A stretch of DNA of 64,000 bases from Ilex aquifolium (GCA_951799425.1 OX637392.1:31890093-31954092), one strand, 5' to 3'; positions 47,355 to 57,416 are shown, counted from the first letter of the stretch. Numbers and translations are program-made. Notes: a model not told the origin generated them from the sequence alone.

Positions 47355-49306
47355 TGATGCTTGATCCGAAATCTGTACACCCAAGTGCAGGCGGTCAAGC
47401 TGTAGTAATAATCCGGTTTGAGTCCGGAGTCGAATCCACAGGGAACTTTTGTTGATATTTCTGAGGTGAGCAGTGGTAGAGACTTATTGATTGTAACCTT
47501 TGAGATTTGCTGTGAGATATGAATTTTTCTGGACAGAATATAAGATTCTTTCCAGGAAGATTTTCTTAACAAAATAGGTGCTAATAAAAAAAGTCACTCT
47601 TTAGTGCAAGGATCTGGACATGTAGCTAGTTATCCGGTTTGTCATAATTGTGCTTGATAACTCAATTAACTCCTGTGTCAACAGCAAGTTAATCGGAAGA
47701 TAAAGATGGATTGTGAGAATTAAGAACATGATTCCGATGTCTTTCTAGAAGTTTACAAGAATTGCCTGTGTCGAGACTTAACCCGTCTACAAACAAGCAA
47801 GTGTTTCTACAAGACATCCAATCATGATATTAATATTTCATTCTTTAAATGAAGTACAATAAGGGGGAAGATTGAGGGGTAGTCATGAGGATCTAGCCGG
47901 GGTACTTGCCTTGAACTGATGAGTCTTTCTATGCAAGAGTCATCCGTGTCATAGAAAGAACCCACAATTATACAAAGTACCCTAGCTTTGCTAGATGCAA
48001 TCAATCATCCAATAAGAAGAAGAAATAAGCGTTAAGCATAGAAACATTGCACAAATATGATTCCCGGATAACTTATACATGCCCTTCTCCTCTTACTAAA
48101 GAGTGAATGAGAAACTACTCACTCTTCATGGCTTGGGTAAAGCTAGAAAAGTGAGTGATGCTCATCCCTCCAAGTAGAGAACTTATAAGATAAAGTAACA
48201 ACAAATGCGTAACCAATCTTTAACAAAGAATGGGTGAATCACATTCCACCCTTCACGGCTTTGGTAAAGCTCTAGAAAAGTGGAAGAGTTTCACTCTTCT
48301 AAGAATGAAAGAAGCGCAAGCAATGGAAGTGAAATGTATGAACAATAAAAGTAGAAGAAAGCTAGTCACATTTGGAGGGTGGCTTCCTCAACCAAGAATT
48401 GGAGGGTTGCTTCCTCAACCAAAAGGTGAGCTATCTCTCTTCTATGCATGAAAAATGAAAGCATAAACATAAGCATAAACATAAAACTACTGCTATAACA
48501 AGCAAGAGATGTTGGACTAAAGCCAAACTAATCTCTAAAATAAAGACTTCATACAAGGGAAATGAGCTAAATCTACAATGAGAGTGGGAGTCTAAGCCTC
48601 CATCAACTTTCCTACTTCCTACTTGGCTCCCATAACTCTCCAACAAGGGGAGTATTTATAGGCAAGAGGAGGAGACAAGGGGGGGGGGGGTGATGGAATA
48701 GTGTTTGCCGCCCAAGTCCAAGTGAACAGTCAACAACTCTGCTGCCAGTCTGTGAATAACGTTCGAACGTGAGTTGGCGTTCGAACGTTCTTTTTGTTTT
48801 TGCACTAAGGGCGTTCGAACGTTTACTGTCGTTCGAACGTTTCTTCTGTTTTTGCACTGAGGGCGTTCGAACGCCAGATTTTCTTTGACCCTATCACTTG
48901 AGTAGTCTGGTGGTCTTCTGTGAGGTTCAGTTCCAACTCTTTGCAGTGGTCTGGTCTTTCATCAACTCAAGTGTACGTTCGAACGTGAGTTGGTGTTCGA
49001 ACGTGACACTCAAGTGCTTCAGAGCTCCAGTCTTCTTTCCTAACTGCAACACGCCTTCTCTTCAGCAGTTGAGTCTGCTACAGTGCAATGTGGACGTTCG
49101 AACGTGATTTGGCGTTCGAACGTTCTGGCTGTGCTCCAAGCTTTTCCAATTTTGGCCCTAATGTGCTGGTGCTGCATCCAAGTGTGGTACTTGTTGTTCT
49201 TGGGTCCTTGTTCAATTTAGGGCCTGAAATGACATCACTTAAATTCCATTAAAGTACAATTAGTCTTAAAATGTCATAATAACATGTCAATTTTAAGTAC
49301 TAATCA
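47355..49306 (-). mobile_element. Element J: Athila LTR with target duplications on both sides
   Basis: Plus-strand ends are TGATGCTTGATCC and AAGTACTAATCA. The 5-bp GCTAC stands at 47350-47354 and 49307-49311, so by itself it is a perfect solo LTR. It differs from LTR I (55467-57416) at roughly 18 positions by my count. It may be the recombined form of the same insertion that survives full-length as I. Confidence 0.9.
48652..49124 (-). promoter_or_regulatory. U3 palindromes and TATA box of LTR J
   Basis: Nine CGTTCGAACG-type palindromes between 48759 and 49124. The minus-strand TATA box TATAAATACT is at 48651-48660. The palindromes show no difference from LTR I although other parts of the LTR differ. 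Confidence 0.6.
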
Positions 49307-50462
49307 GCTACCATTACACAGGCTAGTGCAAGTGGGGGCCAAGGAGGCTCAAGTCACCTCCAGAAGTTCAAGACACACCAGCCTCCGATCTTCATGGGAG
49401 GGGCAGATCCGATGGTGGCTGACTATTAGTTCCGACGACTATGGAGATCACCTCCGATGCCACTAAGATAATGCTGGCTACATTTCAGCTAGAGGGGGAA
49501 TCCCAGTTGTGGCGGGATTGGGTCAAGGCCTCAAAGAACTTGGAGGCAACGACATGGGGAGAGTTCCGAGAGCTCTTCATGGGAAAATATTTTTCGGCTT
49601 CTGTCCGACAAGCTAAGGCTCGGGAGTTCCTGGACTTGAGGCAAGGGACTATGATGGTGCTTGAATACGTGGCTAAGTTCACGGAGTTAGCCTGTTTCGC
49701 CGACGACTATGTGGCCACAAACATGGCCAAGGTGAGGAAGTTTGAGGATGGCTTGAAATTGTCCATCCGGGGTAAAATTGTGGGCCTCTGCCTGCAAAAC
49801 TTGGACTCGGTGGTCGGGGCATCTATGGCCATTGAGAGAGAAGTGGATGACGCAAGGAGCATCCGGGAGTTGGGTGCTAAAGACAAGAAGAAGGAGGGCC
49901 AATCTTTTTCGTCGAGTTCGGGGAAGAAGCAAAGGACTTCGACTCCATAGGGCCGCAGCTATCAAGGCCAAGGCCAGGGTAAATCTTCCCAAGGCGGGAG
50001 AAATCAGAGGCCTTCCTACCAGGCAGGCCAAAGGACTTGCTATCATTGCCACTAGCCTGGGCATATGAAGCGGGATTGTCCTCAAAGGCAAGGATCCCAA
50101 AGCTTTAGGACATCTCAGTCCCAATCATCGGTGGGACACTCACAGACTCATTTTATTCCTCCCTACCCCACCATAGGTCAGGGGAGCCAGTACCAGTTAC
50201 AGAGTGTCGCACAGGGCTCTACTACGTCACATGCAGGGATTTCGCAATCAGGCCAAATGGGCCAGAGCATGGGTAGAGGTCGAGGGCAAGGTTCACAAGC
50301 CGGGACTTCAGGGACCCAGGGGCGTGTCTACGCCATTACACCTTAGACTGAGCCAGCGAATCAGTCGGTTATCTAGGGTACATTTCTACTGTCTCGCTTA
50401 TGGGCAAGAGTGTTATTTGACTCTAGTGCATCTCATTCTTTTATTGCTGCATCATGTGTGAA
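49307..50462 (+). pseudogene. gag: H gag fragment, copy 1
   Basis: Capsid region (MEITSDATKIMLATFQLEG onward, 49441-49950), linker, CCHC knuckle with a stop inside (CYHCH-stop-PGHMKRDC) at about 50035-50080, and the protease start. It ends abruptly at 50462, where element I sequence begins. Nearly identical to 57417-58572; I found three differences, all at 50344-50375. Confidence 0.88.
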
Positions 50463-51206
50463 TAGATGATCCTTTGGCTAACGAGGGATAAATTTTGTCA
50501 AAGAAAGGTCTAAGGCTCAATATTATATCAAAGATGGCCTAAGATCATTTCTCAAGCATGTGCACATGTATGTGTCGTATGCGATGGTTCCTTGTGGGAT
50601 ATGTCAATAGATCACTTTTAAGTGCGTCAATCAAAGCAAGGTTAATGAGATCATTCAAAAATTGAGAGTGAACAGAATTTACTTGAGTAAACATTGATTG
50701 TCTCTCAAAAGCATCGTTAGGTTCGAAACTCACCCTGGTGTTCTTTGTTATCTCCACTGTGTATGTCGGGTTTTCCAGGAGGTATTGGTTATATACCAAT
50801 TCCATTTTCGAGTCAGATCCTCCTGTAACTTTAAAATAACAAATATCGATGTACATATGACAATTTAAGTATAGAGAGAATACCAATTTTTTTCAAGAAA
50901 TGTGGTTTTAAGTCTCGGTTGATAAATGGAGGTGTCAAACCGATCATGTGCAAATTTACTCTAGCGAGCATTCTTAATATCCACATTTGTTCCATCACCT
51001 TTTAATTTTTATGCTAAATCTACAAATGCATTAAAACAAATAAAAGTGATAAATGGAACCATTCATTTCAAAATATCATCTTTTAATATCAACGGTTCAA
51101 TTCATTCACAATTGCACAAAAACTTACAACTATCAAAGAAGAAATTCATAAAAAGAAGCACTTTAAATAAACATAAAAACAAGAACAAGAACAGAAATCC
51201 TCTCTC
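50463..51206 (-). other. 3' region of I after ORF3
   Basis: Holds the conserved block shared with E (50485-50770) and a 113-codon frame (50545-50886, minus) of unknown nature whose equivalent in E is not open. The left edge at 50462 is a break, not an element end. Confidence 0.55.
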
Positions 51207-52295
51207 TCACTCTCCTCCTTGTGCACCATCTCCTCCATGTCCACCATGTCCACCCCTCAAAAGCCTAAGGATCTCATCCTGCTTAGCTTCAATGCTAAGC
51301 ATGACGTCCAATAAGGAGCGTCGGGTGCTGGTGCTAGGTCCCGCCTCTGCTGGCTGATCTCCCTCTCTCTCCATCTCATCAAGCTCCTCTTGTACCTCAT
51401 CCACTCCGTGGGCCGGGGGCTCTTCTTGCCTTGCCGCTGGGCCGCCACTATGACTTTGGCTTCTCCGGAAGGAAGCCTTGTTCAGTGGCCCCATTGGCTT
51501 TTGGATTTCCATCTCGGGCTTCACCCTTACCCCATGTTCCGTGCACATTTCAGTCACCAAAGTAGCAAAAGGGAGTGCACTCCTCTTTACATCACACCCC
51601 TTCTTCATTTCATTCAGGATGAGAGAGGGGAGGTCGATGCTATGTCCTTTTCCAATGGCATACAAAAGTCGGGCCATGTCGGGTAAAATCTCATTCTTTC
51701 TTCCTACGGGAGCGAAGTTGGACACCGCAATCAAATTCATCATTTTATATTTGTCGGTGAGCTCCCCTTGCCTAAAAAATCTCCTCCCTGCCCATGAAAA
51801 GTCAGCTACCCCCGTCAATTCCTTTCCCACCACATTCATTGCTATGTCCTTCTTTGGGGGGTAGGTAGGGTTTTGCACTTGAGGTATTTCCTCTCTTATT
51901 TCAATGATGTATGTTTCATCCACGTCAATGTGGGTACCCCTAACATATGTCCGGATTGCGCCGTTGATGATCTCAGCGTTGGAGTAAAACTCCCGCACCA
52001 AGTCAACAACGGCGTCTCCACCATTCCTCAAATACCAGACCCACTCCCTCCTCTCCATTTCTTGCCTTATTCCAATCCCAGCAAAGTCATCAATTACAAC
52101 ATCTCTCTCACAAACAATTGCATGCTTATGGTAAAAATTTTCATACCTTTCAGCCTTTAAGGCATTGGGAAACCTGGTCCTGTCATATCTCTTTGTCCTT
52201 TGCCTTCCTTCCCTTTCTTCTATCACCTCTTCTACAATGTTTGGATCTTGGTTCACTGGTAGAGCACGCCTGGCAGGGAGTTTCATCCTTGGCAT
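51207..52295 (-). CDS. Element I ORF3 (Athila post-pol protein, 362 aa)
   Basis: An intact 362-residue frame starting MPRMKLPARRALP. The middle domain (about residues 40-240, with RYENFYHKHAIVCERDVV, VVDLVREFYSNAE and YVRGTHIDVDETYI) matches the same putative plant transposon protein type as E ORF3 despite low identity. A Ser/Gly/Glu-rich linker and a C-terminal amphipathic segment (LLDVMLSIEAKQDEILRLL) follow, then Gly-His repeats. No signal peptide or membrane segment, so not an envelope. The ATG is 12 bp after an out-of-frame ATG inside the motif ATGTTCGAACGCC. The leader and a TATA box lie upstream. Confidence 0.87.
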   Translation of the reverse strand: MPRMKLPARRALPVNQDPNIVEEVIEEREGRQRTKRYDRTRFPNALKAERYENFYHKHAIVCERDVVIDDFAGIGIRQEMERREWVWYLRNGGDAVVDLVREFYSNAEIINGAIRTYVRGTHIDVDETYIIEIREEIPQVQNPTYPPKKDIAMNVVGKELTGVADFSWAGRRFFRQGELTDKYKMMNLIAVSNFAPVGRKNEILPDMARLLYAIGKGHSIDLPSLILNEMKKGCDVKRSALPFATLVTEMCTEHGVRVKPEMEIQKPMGPLNKASFRRSQSHSGGPAARQEEPPAHGVDEVQEELDEMEREGDQPAEAGPSTSTRRSLLDVMLSIEAKQDEILRLLRGGHGGHGGDGAQGGE

Positions 52296-52511
52296 GGCGT
52301 TCGAACATGGGTTTTGGTTTGAGAGGGTGCTGAAAAGTGCTGGAAACTTAGGGTTCTTGGTCTGGGATTGATGATTTTGATGTGGAGAGGAGTTAGGGAG
52401 GGTCGAATTTGGGTATTCTTGGGGAATGAGGGCGAGTTGAGGTCTGTGGAGTGAAAATGAGTTCTAGGGTTTTGAAAGAATTTGGGGATTTTGGCTGAAA
52501 ACGACGAACCA

Positions 52512-52834
52512 GGCTTTTATAGCCTGAGTGGTAGCGTTCGAACGTTGGTGACGTTCGAACGTTGGTAGAAGGATTTTAAACAGACCGTTCGAACGTGGTA
52601 TGGCGTTCAAACGTGGTGAGCTCCCAGTACTTTTGTGTTCTGTCAGAGGCCAAAGTACTGTAAGTTCTCTTCGTTCGAACGTTCTATTGGCGTTCGAACG
52701 TTAATCTCGTTTGAACGGTCTATTGGCGTTCGAACGGACTGAGCTCCCAGTACTTTTAAGTTCCAGCAGAAGCTTCATCAGAGGCTGAGTACTGTAAGCA
52801 GTCAACGTTCGAACGTTACCTGGCGTTCGAACGT
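52512..52834 (-). promoter_or_regulatory. Putative ORF3 promoter of I: TATA box and ten palindromes
   Basis: The minus strand reads GGCTATAAAAGCC at 52512-52524, about 215 bp before the ORF3 ATG. Upstream are ten CGTTCGAACG-type palindromes in five pairs with spacings of 17, 18, 19, 19 and 18 bp (starts near 52533/52550, 52585/52603, 52671/52690, 52708/52727, 52805/52823). The last three pairs belong to an imperfect ~100-bp tandem repeat with GAGCTCCCAGTACTTTT. The same motif and spacing occur in the U3 of its own LTR. Confidence 0.65.
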
Positions 52835-53102
52835 TGAACCAAAATTAAAGTTTTTCTCTACTACACTATATACAATCGAAGAAAACAAAACACACAAATT
52901 TAAATCAAGAAAAACTAATGCGTCTCAGGATGAACCCCTACCCACGCTTCAGGTTGGTATTTTGGGGCATTCCTTACTCGGCCCATATTTTCATTTCAGT
53001 CAAAAGAATTTATACAAAAATATTTTTACACTTTTTACAACAAATTCGGACCTTTGGCATTCACTCCCCCAACAAAAGTACAAATTTCCTACAGAAAATT
53101 AT

Positions 53103-53513
53103 CTAATCCGAGTCTCCATCTGTGTCTGTGTAAAATGGACAACCAGTAACTCTCCCAACTTCCTCTCTCACAAATCGGTTAAGCACAGTACCGGAATAGC
53201 ATGGCGTATCAGGGTAATCCTTACTCAGCCCATTCACTATCAAGTCTAATCGATCAAGTACGCAATCGAAAATTGGTTCAGAACACTGGTTGTACCTTTT
53301 TTCGTGAAAGAATCTGCCACACTGTTTACAGGCACCAAGCCTTTTTGCACGACGGCATTTGGCAAAGCTGCTTCTGCCACAGAGGGGTTTCGCTTGTTTT
53401 TCTTTGATTTCAGCCTTCCTTACTAATCTTGCTTTTCTCATGATCATAATATGTACATCAGATGGAAAAGTACGTAGAACTCCTAGGCTAAACCAAAAAA
53501 GATTTACATCCAT
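53103..53513 (-). CDS. NABP-like Cys-rich basic protein (136 aa)
   Basis: Intact frame between gag and ORF3. The N-terminal half is hydrophobic then basic, with FPSDVHIMIMRKA at residues 16-28. The core CGRSSFAKCRRAKRLGA (45-61) leads into a possible zinc finger C62-x2-C65-x11-C77-x6-C84. The C-terminal half has LDRLDLIVNGLSKDY and an acidic end. This order (FPxDV segment, GRSxFA and basic RRAKxLG core, then a four-Cys finger) is what I know from the carlavirus/allexivirus nucleic-acid-binding protein family (Viral_NABP). The resemblance is judged by eye. In those viruses the protein binds nucleic acid and can act in silencing suppression; here the function is unknown. A broken homologue lies in G. 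Start chosen because the G copy begins at the same MDV. Confidence 0.72.
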   Translation of the reverse strand: MDVNLFWFSLGVLRTFPSDVHIMIMRKARLVRKAEIKEKQAKPLCGRSSFAKCRRAKRLGACKQCGRFFHEKRYNQCSEPIFDCVLDRLDLIVNGLSKDYPDTPCYSGTVLNRFVREEVGRVTGCPFYTDTDGDSD

Positions 53514-53728
53514 GATTGCTAAATTTTAAGACTCACTATCTGGTTCTTTAACGTCTGTCAGTCACAGAGACGATTGAAGCTGATTCATAAGCATAATCAT
53601 CAATTTATACAATCAATGTTCAAACATGATTAACAGCGACAATCAAAATTTAAAAATTTACGAAAATTATGAACGAAAAAGAACTGATGAACAAAATTAT
53701 GAACGAAAAAGAACTGATGAACTGATCA

Positions 53729-53742
53729 TACCCCCCAACCTA
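53729..53742 (-). other. Internal polypurine-like tract of I
   Basis: The minus strand reads TAGGTTGGGGGGTA, core AGGTTGGGGGGT identical to E's true tract. About 215 bp upstream of the NABP-like ATG. A pyrimidine-rich run ending TTTGTTTGTAG lies upstream near 53825-53845, like the one in G. The rest of 53514-53860 is non-coding. Confidence 0.6.
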
Positions 53743-54054
53743 AACTGAACATTGTCCCAAATGTTTCGAATTTACCGGTTCATGGAGTGTGGAGACGAGG
53801 TTGAATGGTAGAGATCTGTTCACCGCTGAGACCTACAAACAAAAACACAAATATTACTCATCTGTGCGCAGATCTGGGTTTCGGGTGTTTCCTGTTGTTG
53901 AAGGGTTCCCTACATGGAATTGGCCTTATGGTTGCTTTGGTTGAGCAGGAAACTTTCCCTTTTCGTGTGTGACCATGGATTGAGTCAACTTTTGGATGTG
54001 GCTTTTAAGATCCTCAAAAGATTGAGTGGTCTGGGTTTTGAAATCAGTGAAAGC

Positions 54055-55347
54055 CTATGTGGAATTATTGTTATAATTCATTTGGCTTTGCATGAACTGA
54101 TTCAGTGTGTCCTCAAGGTTCCTCTTTTGTGGTGGTTGGTATGGTTGATATGCAGGAGGTCCTTGAGGTGGTGGGTATGGTCCTTGTTGTTGGTTCATGG
54201 GTATTGGTTGTGTGTTCTTCCAACTGAAGTTAGGGTGGTTTCGCCACCCTGGATTGTATGTTTCAGAATATGGGTTGGAGTAGGGCTTGTTGAAGTTGGA
54301 AACTGCATGTGTTTGTTCCAACAAGACTTCTTTGAATGCTGGGATGGTGGGACACTCCCCAGTAGGGTGTCCTGTTAGCGCAAAAATTCCACACATTTGC
54401 TCGGTGGAAGGGCTAACATCAACTTGATGGACTTTCTTCATCTCTAAAGCTTCCAGCTTTCGAGATAGTGAGGACATTTTTGCTCTCAAGTCATCATCCT
54501 CTCTCAAGACATATTTTCCTCCTTGGGAATTAGATGGTCTGGCTTCTACAGTGGTAGGGGAGGCTGAGTCCCACATCTGAGAACTATCAGATATGGTGTC
54601 AAAAAAATTGAATGCCTCCTCCGGACTTTTTCCCATGAATTCTCCTTGGGCCATCATTTCGACAAACTGACGTAGTCTAGAGGGTAAGGAGTCATAGAAA
54701 AATCCTAACAAAGTCCAATTTTCAAAAGCATGATGTGGGCAGGATTGGAGCAGATCTTTGAATCTCTCCCAACTTTGATAAAAAGTTTCTCCTTCTTTGA
54801 CCGCAAAATTCATGATTTGCCTTTTTAGTGCATTTGTGCGGTGTAAAGGAAAAAACTTTCTAAAAAATTCATTTTGTAATGCTTGCCAATTGGGTATTGA
54901 AAAAGCCTTTAAAGAATTTAACCATTGTTTGGCTCTATCCCTCAAGGAAAAAGAAAACAGTTTCATTTTGGCCAATTCAGAATTGTCTTGGAATGTTCCA
55001 CACACTTCCTCAAAATCTTTTATATGCAGATATGAATTTTCTGCATCCAATCCATGAAACACGAGTAATAACTGCACTGTCCCCGGCTTTACAGTAAAGA
55101 GGGGAGCATTTTCAGGAAAAATAAAACAAGAGGGGACATTATTTCTTGTGGGATTTAAGTAATCTCGCAAAGTTCGGATGTTAGGGACCTCCTCCTCTCT
55201 CATAGGGACTTCTCCATTTCTTTCATTATTTGTCATACTACCCTCACAAGAGTCTGCTACTGATCTAGGTGAATTAGGTTCAGGCTGATTCACGGACTCA
55301 CACGATTCTGTCGGCAAATTTTGGAAGTGAGGAGTGCCCTCAGTCAT
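54055..55347 (-). CDS. gag: Element I gag (430 aa, long open frame)
   Basis: Starts MTEGTPHFQNLPTE at 55347. Contains RTLRDYLNPTRNNVPSC, a complete capsid-type domain (about residues 90-260, with FSFSLRDRAKQWLNS and FYQSWERFKDLLQSC), a coiled segment and the knuckle CGIFALTGHPTGEC, whose second Cys is Phe. A Pro/Gln-rich tail follows. A TAG at 54055-54057 ends the frame, but gag text continues in frame (AFTDFKTQTTQSFEDLK) to about 53860, where the pol deletion falls. It is the best preserved of the B/G/I gags. Confidence 0.83.
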   Translation of the reverse strand: MTEGTPHFQNLPTESCESVNQPEPNSPRSVADSCEGSMTNNERNGEVPMREEEVPNIRTLRDYLNPTRNNVPSCFIFPENAPLFTVKPGTVQLLLVFHGLDAENSYLHIKDFEEVCGTFQDNSELAKMKLFSFSLRDRAKQWLNSLKAFSIPNWQALQNEFFRKFFPLHRTNALKRQIMNFAVKEGETFYQSWERFKDLLQSCPHHAFENWTLLGFFYDSLPSRLRQFVEMMAQGEFMGKSPEEAFNFFDTISDSSQMWDSASPTTVEARPSNSQGGKYVLREDDDLRAKMSSLSRKLEALEMKKVHQVDVSPSTEQMCGIFALTGHPTGECPTIPAFKEVLLEQTHAVSNFNKPYSNPYSETYNPGWRNHPNFSWKNTQPIPMNQQQGPYPPPQGPPAYQPYQPPQKRNLEDTLNQFMQSQMNYNNNST

Positions 55348-55466
55348 AAAGAAAATAAAACAAAGTTATTTACAGTAAACCAAAATATACACAATGTTGA
55401 AGGTCTTTTTACCTTTCACCTTAAAATACCTTTTAAAGGTTCCCCGGCAACGGCGCCAAAAACTTG
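55348..55466 (-). other. Leader and primer-binding site of I
   Basis: The minus strand at 55442-55460 reads TGGCGCCGTTGCCGGGGAA, identical to E's site, six bases from the LTR edge at 55467. Confidence 0.88.
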
Positions 55467-57416
55467 ATGCTTGATCCGAAATGTGTACACCCAAGTGCAG
55501 GCGGTCAAGCTGCAGTAATAATCCGGTTTGAGTCCGGAGTCGAATCCACAGGGAACTTTTGTTGATATTTCTGAGGTGAGCAGTGGTAGAGACCTATTGA
55601 TTGTAACCTTTGAGATTTGATGTGAGATATGAGTTTTTCTGGACATAATATAAGATTCTTTCCAGGAAGATTTTCTTAACAAAATAGGTGCTAATAAAAA
55701 AAGTCACTCTTTAGTGCAAGGATCTGGACATGTAGCTAGTTATCCGGTTTGTCATAATTGTGGTTGATAACTCACTTAACTCCCGTGTCAACAGCAAGTT
55801 AATCGGAAGATAAAGATGGATTGTGAGAATTAAGAACATGATTCCGATGTCTTTCTAGAAGTTTACAAGAATTGCCTGTGCCGAGACTTAACTCGTCTAC
55901 AAACAAGCAAGTGTTTCTACAAGACATCCAATCATGATATTAATATTCCATTCTTTAAATGAAGTACAATAAGGGGGAAGATTGAGGGGTAGTCATGAGG
56001 ATCTAGCCGGGGTACTTGCCTTGAACTGATGAGTCTTTCTATGCAAGAGTCATCCGTGTCATAGAAAGAACCCACAATTATACAAAGTACCCTAACTTTG
56101 CTAGATGCAATCAATCATCCAATAAGAAGAAGAAATAAGCGTTAAGCATAGAAACATTGCACAAATATGATTCCCGGATAACTTATACATGCCCTTCTCC
56201 TCTTACTAAAGAGTGAATGAGAAACTACTCACTCTTCATGGCTTGGGTAAAGCTAGAAAAGTGAGTGATGCTCATCCCTCCAAGTAGAGAACTTATAAGA
56301 TAAAGTAACAACAAATGCGTAACCAATCTTTAACAAAGAATGGGTGAATCATATTCCACCCTTCACGGCTTTGGTAAAGCTCTAGAAAAGTGGAAGAGTT
56401 TCACTCTTCTAAGAAAGAAAGAAGCGCAAGCAATGAAAGTGAAATGTATGAACAATAAAAGTAGAAGAAAGCTAGTCACATTTGGAGGGTGGCTTCCTCA
56501 ACCAAGAATTGGAGGGTTGCTTCCTCAACCAAAAGGTGAGCTATCTCTCTTCTATGCATGAAAAATGAAAGCATAAACATAAGCATAAACATAAAACTAC
56601 TGCTATAACAAGCAAGAGATGTTGGACTAAAGCCAAACTAATCTCTAAAATAAAGACTTCATACAAGGGAAATGAGCTAAATCTACAATGAGAGTAGGAG
56701 TCTAAGCCTCCATCAACTTTCCTACTTCCTACTTGGCTCCCATAACTCTCCAACAAGGGGAGTATTTATAGGCAAGAGGAGGAGACAAGGGGGGGGGGGG
56801 TGATGGAATAGTGTTTGCCGCCCAAGTCCAAGTGAACAGTCAACAACTCTGCTGCCAGTCTGTGAATAACGTTCGAACGTGAGTTGGCGTTCGAACGTTC
56901 TTTTTGTTTTTGCACTAAGGGCGTTCGAACGTTTACTGTCGTTCGAACGTTTCTTCTGTTTTTGCACTGAGGGCGTTCGAACGCCAGATTTTCTTTGACC
57001 CTATCACTTGAGTAGTCTGGTGGTCTTCTGTGAGGTTCAGTTCCAACTCTTTGCAGTGGTCTGGTCTTCCATCAACTCAAGTGTACGTTCGAACGTGAGT
57101 TGGTGTTCGAACGTGACACTCAAGTGCTTCAGAGCTCCAGTCTTCTTTCCTAACTGCAACACGCCTTCTCTTCAGCAGTTGAGTCTGCTACAGTGCAATG
57201 TGGACGTTCGAACGTGATTTGGCGTTCGAACGTTCTGGCTGTGCTCCAAGCTTTTCCAATTTTGGCCCTAATGTGCTGGTGCTGCATCCAAGTGTGGTAC
57301 TTGTTGTTCTTGGGTCCTTGTTCAATTTAGGGCCTGAAATGACATCACTTAAATTCCATTAAAGTACAATTAGTCTTAAAATGTCATAATAACATGTCAA
57401 TTTTAAGTACTAATCA
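55467..57416 (-). repeat. 5' LTR of element I (1950 bp)
   Basis: Plus-strand ends TGATGCTTGATCC and AAGTACTAATCA, followed by GCTAC at 57417. Very similar to J and F. Inserted in H gag at the site also marked by J. Confidence 0.92.
56761..57234 (-). promoter_or_regulatory. U3 palindromes and TATA box of LTR I
   Basis: Nine palindromes between 56869 and 57234; pairs at 56870/56888, 57085/57103 and 57204/57222 are 18 bp apart. TATAAATACT (minus) at 56761-56770. A run of ten G at about 56791 follows in the leader side. Confidence 0.6.

Larger units (their letters stand above)
47350..50462. repeat. 3.1-kb direct duplication, left copy (right copy 55467-58572)
   Basis: LTR plus downstream H gag, repeated with an offset of about 8110 bp. 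The gag parts differ at 3 of about 1156 positions, the LTR parts at roughly 18 of 1950 by my count. Only the left copy keeps GCTAC on both sides of its LTR. Confidence 0.9.
50463..57416 (-). mobile_element. Element I: Athila derivative without pol
   Basis: Minus-strand order: 5' LTR (55467-57416), primer site, gag, then directly the internal polypurine-like tract, NABP-like frame, palindromes with TATA box, ORF3 and a 3' region that ends at 50462 before any polypurine tract or 3' LTR. Protease, RT, RNase H and integrase are absent between 53860 and 53890. The right target duplication GCTAC is at 57417-57421. The expected left LTR would be the J position, but 1.16 kb of H gag intervenes. Confidence 0.87.

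Noticed and set aside
48759-49124. GTTCGAA words as RNA polymerase III B boxes (tRNA-like or SINE)
   Set aside because: GTTCGAA recalls the B box of tRNA genes, but I saw no A box at a suitable distance, no T-run terminator pattern and no cloverleaf. The words are parts of perfect palindromes upstream of a TATA box.
52533-52834. Regularly spaced palindromes as a CRISPR-like array
   Set aside because: Units are only about 10 bp, spacing is 17-19 bp within pairs and irregular between pairs, spacers are partly repeated, and the sequence is plant retrotransposon DNA.
54797-55057. Plus-strand frames opposite gag of I
   Set aside because: They are antisense shadows of the capsid domain.
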